64,000 nucleotides of DNA from Bacillus sp. CHD6a. GTDB taxonomy: Bacteria; Bacillota; Bacilli; Bacillales; Bacillaceae_I. The notes under the pieces were generated by a model that made no database searches, was not told where the DNA came from, and was given only the letters and a program-made list of their open reading frames with translations. Shown here in pieces: positions 57,280 to 64,000 of the stretch (position 1 is the first letter of the stretch; the number at the start of each line of letters is the position of its first letter). Both the position numbers and the translations under genes were made by a program. Location: positions 1 to 64,000 of the forward strand of contig NZ_LBMD01000011.1 in assembly GCF_001293645.1 (NCBI RefSeq). Reading direction: 5' to 3'.

Positions 57280-57603
57280 ATGAGGGATTGGACCAAGGAA
57301 GAACTTTTACAAGAAATCAACGAAAATAAACTAAGTGTGGTTTATTTTTACACGCCAATGTGTGGGACCTGTCAGGTTGCCAAGCGGATGCTGGACGTGA
57401 CGAAAGAGCTTTTTCCGCATCTTAATTTTGGGATGCTTGATGTGAATTATATTCAAGATCTTGCTATGAAGTGGGAAATTGAAAGCGTCCCTTGTTTGAT
57501 GATCTTCAAACATGGTGAGATGAAGGAAAAAATTTATGCCTTCCGTTCGGTGGGATTTTTATATGAACTATTCAAGGAACATGACGGAATGTCAGTCGAC
57601 TAA
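57280..57603 (+). CDS. yusE: Thioredoxin-like protein YusE
   Basis: Protein of 107 aa with a thioredoxin fold: VVYFYTPMCGTCQVAKRML holds the CGTC pair (Cys28/Cys31). The cis-Pro segment ESVPCLMIF near 68 has an extra Cys. No signal peptide, so cytosolic. It lies 23 bp after yusF. Partner unknown. Confidence 0.88.
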   Translation: MRDWTKEELLQEINENKLSVVYFYTPMCGTCQVAKRMLDVTKELFPHLNFGMLDVNYIQDLAMKWEIESVPCLMIFKHGEMKEKIYAFRSVGFLYELFKEHDGMSVD

Positions 57604-57628
57604 AAACACCCTGTGAGGGTGTTTTTTT
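57603..57628 (+). terminator. Terminator after yusE
   Basis: AAAACACCC-TGTGA-GGGTGTTTT with T-run. Confidence 0.92.
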
Positions 57629-57728
57629 ATGCTTTCGACATAATATCCTATTGCCATTTTTCTGAAAAAGGAGTAAGTTTGTTTAGGGAGACGAAATATC
57701 TATTCAACAAACAAACGAGGGGTAATTT

Positions 57729-59000
57729 ATGTTGAAGAATGCAAGCTGGTTTCAGTCATTTATGCGGTATGATCATACTATCCAGAAGTTATTTATTGTT
57801 AATATCCTTACTCAAATAGGGCTCGGGATTTTTATGATTGTTTACAATTTTTATATAAGGGAGCTTGGGTTTGCGGAGACGGTAAATGGGAACGTCATCG
57901 CAGTTTCATCATTAGCAGCAGCTATCATCTTAATCCCAGCTGGCATATTAAGTGATCGGATTGGCCGTAAGAAAATGATGCTTTTTGGTGTGTTTTTTAG
58001 TGGAATCTTTATGTTCTTAAGAAGTATATTTGAATTAGAATCTCTGCTTTTAATCAGTGCTTTCATTGCAGGGATAGCCATGGCCTTCATTCAAGTTACA
58101 GCAGTACCATGGCTTGCTGAAAGCTCAACAAAAGAGCAGAGAGTTAAACTTTTCAGCTATCACTTTGCAGTTATGATGGGAGCAAACGTAATTGGAAATC
58201 TTTTGGGAGGTTCATTAACGGATTTACTTTTACATGTTGTAGGACTTACTCCTGTTTGGAGTATTAGACTAACGCTTTTACTTGGAAGTCTTATATTCAT
58301 GTTGGGAATCATCCCTTTATGGAAAACCACGGAAGTACAACGAAAAAGAGAAAATAAAGCTTTTACTTTTAAAAACTTCCAATCATCTATACCCAAAGGC
58401 CAATGGAAGCTGATTTTTGCTTTTTCTTTTGCATCCATCCTGATAGGATTTGGGTCTGGGCTTGTCATTCCATACTTAAACATGTATTTTGCAGATCGTT
58501 TTGGGACATCAAATTCTACCATTGGCATCGTTTTATCTTTAGGTCAGGCGGTAACAGCCGTAGCTATGATTATCGGTCCGGCGGTTGTCCGAAGAGTAGG
58601 AGAGATGAGAGCAGTGGTTATTTTACAGCTTCTTTCCTTACCATTCATGCTAATAACCGCCTTCACTCAAATTTTTTGGCTTGCAGCTCTCGGATTCTTA
58701 TTCAGGCAGGCATTAATGAATGCGGCAAATCCGATCATTTCTTCCATGATGATGGAGAAGGTAGATAACTCTTTGAAGGGTTTTGCTAACTCCATAAATC
58801 AAATGGTTTTTTCACTCGGGTGGGCTAGCATGGGGCCGGTTTCTATGACCATTGTTCTTTTATATGGGGAATATTGGGGATATTCGATAGTTTTCTCCAT
58901 CACGGCTGTGCTTTATCTGACAAGTTCTATTTTCTTTTATTTGATGTTTAGGGAAAAAACGACGGCAACCTACCAAAAGGCTATGGTAAAGACATCATAG
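57729..59000 (+). CDS. Major facilitator superfamily transporter
   Basis: Membrane protein of 423 aa with about 12 hydrophobic segments. The MFS loop motif appears as GILSDRIGRKKMMLFG near residue 73. A central cytoplasmic loop with TTEVQRKRENK separates the halves. Substrate unknown. It is inserted between yusE and yusD, where I do not recall an MFS gene in B. subtilis. Confidence 0.85.
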   Translation: MLKNASWFQSFMRYDHTIQKLFIVNILTQIGLGIFMIVYNFYIRELGFAETVNGNVIAVSSLAAAIILIPAGILSDRIGRKKMMLFGVFFSGIFMFLRSIFELESLLLISAFIAGIAMAFIQVTAVPWLAESSTKEQRVKLFSYHFAVMMGANVIGNLLGGSLTDLLLHVVGLTPVWSIRLTLLLGSLIFMLGIIPLWKTTEVQRKRENKAFTFKNFQSSIPKGQWKLIFAFSFASILIGFGSGLVIPYLNMYFADRFGTSNSTIGIVLSLGQAVTAVAMIIGPAVVRRVGEMRAVVILQLLSLPFMLITAFTQIFWLAALGFLFRQALMNAANPIISSMMMEKVDNSLKGFANSINQMVFSLGWASMGPVSMTIVLLYGEYWGYSIVFSITAVLYLTSSIFFYLMFREKTTATYQKAMVKTS

Positions 59001-59023
59001 TCTGACATATTTCTTGGGAAATG

Positions 59024-59067
59024 AAGAGCAGTTATCGTAAATCACGCGGTAATTGTTCTTTTTTTAT
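59024..59067 (+). terminator. Terminator after the MFS gene
   Basis: AAGAGCAGTTATCG and CGGTAATTGTTCTT stem with T-run. Confidence 0.75.
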
Positions 59068-59123
59068 TGCAGGGATTATGCTGACAGGCAGGGAAATTAA
59101 TAGAAAAAGGGGGCTGGTTTGTA

Positions 59124-59459
59124 ATGGTAATAGAGAACCTAGAAATGTTTCTTCTTAAAGCCAAAAGTAAATCTCATGTAATGGAAATTATGCCTTACTA
59201 CAGTCTACGCTGCTGTTTAGTGTCCCAAGGGGAGCGGTCGTTTTTTTCTCTAAGTAAAAATAACTTGCAAGTGGAACAAGGTGCAACAGTGGCTGATGTT
59301 GTAATTGAGGGTTCTGCAGACGATATAATGGAGCTTCTAAATGGAACGAAGATGAGAGATGTGAAAGGCTTAGCATTTAAAGGTTCCTTTCGACATTTCT
59401 TGTTGATGGATTCGTTGTTTACTCTTGTAAATCGTTCAGAAAGAAAAGAGGTATCTTAA
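59124..59459 (+). CDS. yusD: SCP2 sterol-binding-domain protein YusD
   Basis: Protein of 111 aa with an SCP2-like fold: GATVADVVIEGSADDIMELL near residue 52 and KGLAFKGSFRHFLLMDSLF near 82 are typical. The family binds hydrophobic ligands. The bacterial ligand is unknown. AAAAGGGGG precedes the ATG. It lies beside the fatty-acid genes as in B. subtilis. Confidence 0.8.
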   Translation: MVIENLEMFLLKAKSKSHVMEIMPYYSLRCCLVSQGERSFFSLSKNNLQVEQGATVADVVIEGSADDIMELLNGTKMRDVKGLAFKGSFRHFLLMDSLFTLVNRSERKEVS

Positions 59460-59528
59460 AGGAATTGTACTCGCCTATCACGAATTAGTGTATTTAGACA
59501 GAGAGAAATTATAGGCGGTGTAGGGGTA

Positions 59529-60413
59529 GTGTATTATTTTATTGTTAACAAGTTGGCTGGCAATGGAAAAGGACTGCGAATGTGGAGAGAATCAGAAAAT
59601 CTTTTAAAGGAGAAAAATTTACCTTATAAAGTTTCTTTTACTGAGTATGCAGGTCATGCCGGTAAATTAGTATTAAATGTAGATGAGAATTTGGTTCAAG
59701 CTGTCGTCGTAGTTGGTGGAGACGGTACCATTCATGAAGTGGTTAATAAATTGGTTTATAAAAAAGTGGCTCTCGGGATTGTTCCTGCCGGTTCTGGAAA
59801 TGACTTGGCAAGAAGCCTTGGAGTCCCTTTTGATGTGGGAGGAGCTTTAAATCGTATTTTAAACGGTTCTCATCATCTAATAGATGTACCAAAAGTAGGT
59901 AAAGAGTATTATATATCAATTGCCGGGCTGGGGTTTGACGGGAAGGTTGCTGAAGTCACCAACAGCTCCAGATCCAAACGCTTAATGAATAAATTTGGAT
60001 TAGGCGGCTTGTCCTATGTGCTAAATATTTTCAGAGTTCTTTTCACTTATCAACCCTCTGCTGTTTCAGTTGAAGTAGACGGAAGGGTAAAAAAGTTTGA
60101 GGAGGTTTGGTTGATAGCGGTTGCCAACCTCCCTTATTATGGTGGAGGGATCATGATCTGCCCTGATGCAAGGGGAAATGATGGAGTGTTGGATGTTTGT
60201 GTGGTTTCTGGAATTGGAAGATGGGAGTTATTATTTGTGTTTCCACTTGCTTTTAAAGGGAGACATATTAAACACCGGAATGTTACGATGCTTAGAGGAA
60301 CGTCTATTAAAATAAGCCACAACTCCTCTATGGTCATGCAGTGTGATGGTGAAATTGTTCCAAATAGCTCCACAGATTTTAGTATAGAAGAGAAAGCTTT
60401 AAAGATTTTTTAA
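59529..60413 (+). CDS. Diacylglycerol kinase-family lipid kinase
   Basis: Lipid kinase of 294 aa of the YegS/BmrU/DagK group. ATP-binding VVVGGDGTIHEVVNKL is near residue 61 and AGSGNDLARSLGVP near 95. A C-terminal beta-sandwich ends MQCDGEIVP. It starts at GTG 59529 after TAGGGG. Substrate likely diacylglycerol or a related lipid; which one is not deducible. It lies 69 bp after yusD. Confidence 0.87.
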   Translation: MYYFIVNKLAGNGKGLRMWRESENLLKEKNLPYKVSFTEYAGHAGKLVLNVDENLVQAVVVVGGDGTIHEVVNKLVYKKVALGIVPAGSGNDLARSLGVPFDVGGALNRILNGSHHLIDVPKVGKEYYISIAGLGFDGKVAEVTNSSRSKRLMNKFGLGGLSYVLNIFRVLFTYQPSAVSVEVDGRVKKFEEVWLIAVANLPYYGGGIMICPDARGNDGVLDVCVVSGIGRWELLFVFPLAFKGRHIKHRNVTMLRGTSIKISHNSSMVMQCDGEIVPNSSTDFSIEEKALKIF

Positions 60414-60433
60414 ATATGGGAAGAAAGTTTTTA

Positions 60434-60464
60434 ATTGACAGGCTATTTATCACCGTGATACGAT
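60434..60464 (+). promoter_or_regulatory. Promoter of the metNIQ leader
   Basis: TTGACA (60434) and an extended -10 TGATACGAT (60456-60464). The spacer is long (19 bp), so this is a tentative call. Confidence 0.4.
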
Positions 60465-60511
60465 TACAATCGTTAATTCAAATTGCCCAAATACTTAATT
60501 ATATATGTTTA

Positions 60512-60679
60512 TCTCTTATCGAGAGAGGTGGAGGGACGTGCCCGATGAAACCCGGCAACCGTCAACAAGGAATTGTTGAAATTGGTGCCAATTCACACAA
60601 AGCTATTTGCTTTGATAGATGAGAGAAAGGACTTTTCTCATTTAATCCTTTCTGCTCATTATTGCAGAAGGGATTTTTT
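60512..60679 (+). ncRNA. SAM-I riboswitch (S-box) with terminator
   Basis: P1 is CTCTTATC/GATAGATGAGAG. The conserved core GAGGTGGAGGGACGTGCCC and GATGAAACCCGGCAACC are followed by GGTGCCAATTC and AAAGCTATTTGCTTT. The aptamer ends near 60625. The terminator AATCCTTTCTGC/GCAGAAGGGATT plus T-run is at 60644-60679. SAM binding stops transcription of metNIQ. Confidence 0.96.
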
Positions 60680-60760
60680 ATTTTCAAGGATAAAACAAAC
60701 GTTTGATTAATCTTAATTGGGTAAGCTAAAACAAGGAAAAGTAAGAAGGTAGGTGCGAGC

Positions 60761-61786
60761 ATGATTTCACTTCAAGGTGTAAAAAAGGTTTTCAAAACGA
60801 AAAATGGATTAGTTACAGCTGTTGATAATATAGATTTATCCATCAACCAAGGGGAGATTTTCGGAGTTATTGGATACAGTGGAGCAGGAAAAAGTACACT
60901 GATTCGTATGCTAAATGGGCTCGAAACTCCAACGGATGGAGTGGTGGATGTAGCAGGAAGAAATCTTGCAAAAGTAAAGGGCAAGGAACTGAGAGAAGCA
61001 CGCCAAGAGATAAGCATGATCTTCCAACACTTCAATTTATTATGGTCAAGGACGGTAAAGGAAAATATCGCGTTTCCACTTGAGATTGCAGGAGTAAGCA
61101 GGTCAGAGCGGAACAAAAGAGTCGAAGAACTTATCAAGCTTGTCGGATTAGAGGGAAGAGATGACTCCTATCCGTCCCAACTAAGCGGAGGTCAAAAGCA
61201 ACGTGTTGGGATAGCCAGAGCGCTAGCGAATAACCCGAAAGTGCTTTTATGTGATGAAGCGACTTCAGCTTTGGATCCGCAGACGACAGATTCCATTTTG
61301 GACCTGTTAGTCGATATCAATAAACGACTATCTCTAACAATCGTGCTAATTACACATGAAATGCACGTTATCCGTAAAATCTGTCATCGAGTTGCGGTAA
61401 TGGAAAATGGAAAGGTTGTGGAGCAGGGAGAAGTGTTAAATGTATTCCGCAAACCTGAGCAACCTATCACGAAACGCTTCGTAAAACAGGTAACAGAACC
61501 GGAAGACACGCAAGAAACTGTAGAACATTTATTGACGGAATATCCGCAAGGAAAAGTAATACAATTAACTTTTGTTGGAACTTCTGCAGAACAGCCTTTA
61601 ATAACGAATTTGATTCGCAAATTCCCCATTGATGTGAACATTCTACAAGGGAAAATCTCACAAACTCAAAATGGAGCATATGGCACGCTATTTGTTCACC
61701 TGGATGGAGAAGAAACGCAAGTGCAAGAGGCATTAAGTTTCATACGTGGGCAGCAAGTGGAGTTGGAGGTGATGACACATGCTTGA
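60761..61786 (+). CDS. metN: Methionine ABC transporter ATP-binding protein
   Basis: ATPase of 341 aa. Walker A GYSGAGKST is near residues 38-46, signature LSGGQKQRV near 141 and Walker B VLLCDEATSALD near 161. The C-terminal ~75 residues are the NIL regulatory domain, which binds methionine and inhibits transport. It lies directly downstream of the S-box and overlaps metI by 8 bp. Confidence 0.96.
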   Translation: MISLQGVKKVFKTKNGLVTAVDNIDLSINQGEIFGVIGYSGAGKSTLIRMLNGLETPTDGVVDVAGRNLAKVKGKELREARQEISMIFQHFNLLWSRTVKENIAFPLEIAGVSRSERNKRVEELIKLVGLEGRDDSYPSQLSGGQKQRVGIARALANNPKVLLCDEATSALDPQTTDSILDLLVDINKRLSLTIVLITHEMHVIRKICHRVAVMENGKVVEQGEVLNVFRKPEQPITKRFVKQVTEPEDTQETVEHLLTEYPQGKVIQLTFVGTSAEQPLITNLIRKFPIDVNILQGKISQTQNGAYGTLFVHLDGEETQVQEALSFIRGQQVELEVMTHA

Positions 61787-62435
61787 GCGAGTTAACTGGG
61801 ACAAGATGTGGGAAGCAACCTTAGAAACTCTTTATATGAGTAGTATATCAGTTGTCGCTACGTTTATTTTAGGAATAGTTTTAGGACTATTATTGTTTTT
61901 AACTGCTAAGGGAAACATATGGGAAAGTCGTTTGATTAATGGCTTAGTTGCAGCTTTCGTAAATATTTTCCGTTCCATCCCATTTGTCATTTTAATCTTT
62001 TTACTTATTCCATTTACACGATTCATTATGGATACCATTATCGGAGCAAACGCAGCATTGCCAGCTCTAATCATTGGAGCTGCACCTTTTTACGCAAGAA
62101 TGGTAGAAATTGCACTACGTGAAATTGATAAAGGTGTCATTGAAGCAGCACGATCAATGGGCGCAAAAACATCAGAAATAATATGGAAAGTGCTCATTCC
62201 GGAATCGATGCCAGCATTGGTTTCAGGTATAACAGTTACAGCCATTGCCATTGTCAGTTACACAGCAATGGCAGGAATCATCGGTGCAGGTGGATTGGGT
62301 AACCTCGCATTCCTAGATGGTTTCCAACGTAATAACTGGGAAGTAACTTTAGTATGTACTGTCATCATCTTAATCATTGTATTTATCATCCAATTCATTG
62401 GAGATTTAATAACTAACAAACTAGACAAACGATAG
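61779..62435 (+). CDS. metI: Methionine ABC transporter permease
   Basis: Permease of 218 aa (MetP in B. subtilis) with about five membrane segments. The ABC EAA loop reads EIDKGVIEAARSMGAKTSEI near residue 114. It pairs with MetN and MetQ. It starts within the metN end, so translation is coupled. Confidence 0.95.
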   Translation: MLERVNWDKMWEATLETLYMSSISVVATFILGIVLGLLLFLTAKGNIWESRLINGLVAAFVNIFRSIPFVILIFLLIPFTRFIMDTIIGANAALPALIIGAAPFYARMVEIALREIDKGVIEAARSMGAKTSEIIWKVLIPESMPALVSGITVTAIAIVSYTAMAGIIGAGGLGNLAFLDGFQRNNWEVTLVCTVIILIIVFIIQFIGDLITNKLDKR

Positions 62436-62454
62436 GAAAGAGGGGACGAAAATC

Positions 62455-63288
62455 ATGAAAAGAGTGTTAAGTTTAGCTGTTGTATCATTGTTAGTGCTAG
62501 TTCTTGCTGCGTGTGGCGGCGGAGACAAAGGAATCAAAGAAGGTAAGCTGGTAATAGGTGCTTCAAATGTTCCACACGCAGAAATCCTGGAAGAAGCAAA
62601 ACCATTACTAGAAGAAAAGGGTATTGAATTAGACATCCAAACATATACAGATTACATCATCCCAAACCAAGCTTTACGTGATAAAGATATTGATGCGAAC
62701 TTTTTCCAACATGAGCCGTACTTGAAAAGTCAAATCGAAGAAAATGATTATGAATTTGTAAGTGCAGGCGGCGTTCATATCGAGCCAATCGGTGTTTATT
62801 CACAAGAATATGACAGCCTAGAAGAACTTCCTGAGGGCGCAGAAATCTTAATGAGTAACTCTGTTGCCGATCATGGCCGTATCCTTGCAATGCTTGAAGA
62901 AAAAGGACTAATTACGTTAAAAGAAGGTGTAGAAGTTACTTCTGCGTCCATTGATGATATCGATGAAAATCCAAAAAACCTAGAGTTCAATACACAATTC
63001 GAAGCAGCCTTCCTTCCACAAGCCTATCTAAATGGTGATGGAGATGCAGTGTTAATCAACGGTAACTATGCGCTTGGCGCTGACATTGACCCTGAAGAAG
63101 AAGCAATTGCTCTAGAATCTGGTGAAAACAATCCTTACGTAAACCTAATCGTTGTCCGTGAGGAAGATAAAGATAATGAACAAATTAAAGCATTGGTTGA
63201 AGTGCTTCAATCTGATGAAATCAAAGCATTCATTGAAAAAGAATACAAAGGATCCGTGCTACCCGCAAAGGCATCTGACGAAGAATAA
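62455..63288 (+). CDS. metQ: Methionine-binding lipoprotein
   Basis: Substrate-binding lipoprotein of 277 aa. The signal peptide ends in lipobox LAAC (Cys20). The NlpA/MetQ fold has GASNVPHAEILEEAKP near 36 and FFQHEPYLKSQIEEND near 84. It delivers methionine to MetI. GAAAGAGGGG precedes the ATG. Confidence 0.96.
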   Translation: MKRVLSLAVVSLLVLVLAACGGGDKGIKEGKLVIGASNVPHAEILEEAKPLLEEKGIELDIQTYTDYIIPNQALRDKDIDANFFQHEPYLKSQIEENDYEFVSAGGVHIEPIGVYSQEYDSLEELPEGAEILMSNSVADHGRILAMLEEKGLITLKEGVEVTSASIDDIDENPKNLEFNTQFEAAFLPQAYLNGDGDAVLINGNYALGADIDPEEEAIALESGENNPYVNLIVVREEDKDNEQIKALVEVLQSDEIKAFIEKEYKGSVLPAKASDEE

Positions 63289-63298
63289 GGTTCGAATC

Positions 63299-63338
63299 AA
63301 TGACTCCGTACTATATTTATGGTACGGGGTTATTTTTT
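63299..63338 (+). terminator. Terminator of metNIQ
   Basis: GACTCCGTAC and GTACGGGGTT stem with seven T. Confidence 0.85.
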
Positions 63339-63413
63339 TGTAATACTTGAATACTAACCTCCCCCCTAAACAAATACTAACTTTGTGAAAAATAAGGATG
63401 GGAGTTGTCTTCA

Positions 63414-63785
63414 ATGGAACAACATTATGAGCCGAAAAACTATGCAGAAGCAGCACTTCATGATTATAAAGCAGGACTAGGAGTATTCACAGAAAAGATG
63501 CCTGAGCTTGCACACCACTACAACGAGTTTACAGAAGCTTGTTTTAAAGAGGGCGTACTTGATAAAAAGCAAAAGCAATTAATTGCACTTGGTGTGAGTG
63601 TGTATTCCCAAGATGAATATTGCATTGTGTATCATACTAAAGGTTGCTTGGATCAAGGTGCTACAGAGCAGGAGATTTTGGAAGTGTGTGGCGTGACAGC
63701 AGCATTTGGAGGCGGCGCGGCAATGAGCCAATCCGTGACATTGGTGCAGTCTTGCATTAGTGATTTTAATGAATTGAAGCATTGA
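63414..63785 (+). CDS. Carboxymuconolactone decarboxylase-family protein (YurZ-like)
   Basis: Protein of 123 aa of the AhpD/CMD fold. The CxxxH-type segment DEYCIVYHTKGC (near residues 68-79) and a downstream CGVTAAFGGGAAM are characteristic. YurZ of B. subtilis lies in the same area. Antioxidant or decarboxylase activity cannot be assigned. GGATGGGAG favours the ATG at 63414. Confidence 0.85.
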   Translation: MEQHYEPKNYAEAALHDYKAGLGVFTEKMPELAHHYNEFTEACFKEGVLDKKQKQLIALGVSVYSQDEYCIVYHTKGCLDQGATEQEILEVCGVTAAFGGGAAMSQSVTLVQSCISDFNELKH

Positions 63786-63794
63786 TTTTTCTGG

Positions 63795-63824
63795 AGTCTG
63801 ACCTTTTTGGGTTGGGCTTTTTTA
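63795..63824 (+). terminator. Weak terminator
   Basis: AGTCTGACC and GGGTTGGGCT stem, with G-T pairs, followed by T6. Confidence 0.55.
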
Positions 63825-63906
63825 TTGGAATGAGATTTTTACGAGATCTTTCTGGATATTCCGCATCAGAACTAAAGTTATTTCACTGTTTTCATCGTGC
63901 TAAAAA

Positions 63907-63995
63907 TGGTTCGGTCAATTTTTACGTGGGTTCGGACATTCTCACTCTATTTTAATAGGGTGTTCGGACAATTGAAGTGATTGTTTGGACAAGAA
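63907..63995. repeat. Short array of GTTCGGACA
   Basis: GTTCGGTCAAT, GTTCGGACATT, GTTCGGACAATT and GTTTGGACAAG start near 63908, 63930, 63961 and 63983. Irregular spacing of 22 or 31 bp. It runs to the window end and may continue beyond it. Confidence 0.55.
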
Positions 63996-64000
63996 TCTAA

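Noticed and set aside
60416-60622. Frame of 68 codons before metN
   Set aside because: It spans the SAM riboswitch, which explains the sequence conservation in that stretch.

Overview
This window is chromosomal DNA from a Bacillaceae bacterium. Nearly every housekeeping gene has a close counterpart in Bacillus subtilis, in the same order: trxB–yvcI–rapZ–yvcK–whiA–crh–clpP, sigL–cggR–gapA–pgk–tpiA–gpmI–eno–secG, yvaK–rnr–smpB–ssrA, and the yus block (fecE-type ATPase, yusU, fadM, fadN–fadA–fadE, yusI, gcvH, yusG–yusD, metNIQ). Strong ribosome binding sites, sigma-A promoters, spore-coat genes and SinR/CtsR/FadR/CggR-type sites fit an endospore-forming Bacillus relative. The decoded tmRNA tag ends FALAA. 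I cannot name the species from sequence alone.

Layout. 1-2.3 kb: thioredoxin reductase between intergenic repeats. 2.3-6.8 kb: the yvcI–crh operon, then clpP on the minus strand under a CtsR-type operator. 7.1 kb: tRNA-Arg(CCG). 7.6-17.2 kb: sigma-54, a glutaredoxin-like protein, then the CggR-controlled glycolytic cluster and secG. 17.2-25.7 kb: an accessory biofilm-matrix island inserted between secG and yvaK, which are neighbours in B. subtilis. It holds two sinR genes, two sinI-like genes too short for routine ORF calling, three TasA/CalY-type proteins, a TapA-like protein, two SipW-type signal peptidases, two LPxTA cell-wall-sorting proteins, and a cyclic-di-GMP-I riboswitch in front of sinI. 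26-30.8 kb: esterase, RNase R, SmpB and a tmRNA gene interrupted in its T-loop by a group I intron. 31-37.3 kb: a short-chain dehydrogenase, a VOC protein, a broken LacI-type regulator and a four-gene sugar operon. 37.6-42.4 kb: a persulfide/sulfane-sulfur operon (cstR, tusA, dsrE-like, rhodaneses, a rhodanese-dioxygenase fusion, TauE) with seven CstR-type operators. 42.4-63.8 kb: an M50-type protease, an iron ABC ATPase, spore-coat proteins, FadR-controlled beta-oxidation, small redox proteins and the SAM-riboswitch methionine transporter.

How the parts fit. Glycolysis is controlled by CggR at the operator before cggR. Fatty-acid oxidation is governed by a perfect FadR-type box and a CcpA-type site. 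The matrix island probably joins Spo0A (0A boxes), c-di-GMP (riboswitch), SinI/SinR antagonism and repeated SinR-like sites into one switch for fibre proteins. The sulfur cluster is a self-contained persulfide sensing and detoxification unit.

A second layer is non-coding. At least 13 copies of a structured ~137-bp interspersed element occur, with compensatory base changes in several helices, often inside operons (three before fadN, fadA and fadE; three in the glycolytic cluster). There are also several intergenic tandem arrays with ~52-bp or ~20.5-bp periods. The points I would check first are the tmRNA intron, the c-di-GMP riboswitch before sinI, the sortase-anchored TasA-like island and the structured repeat family.
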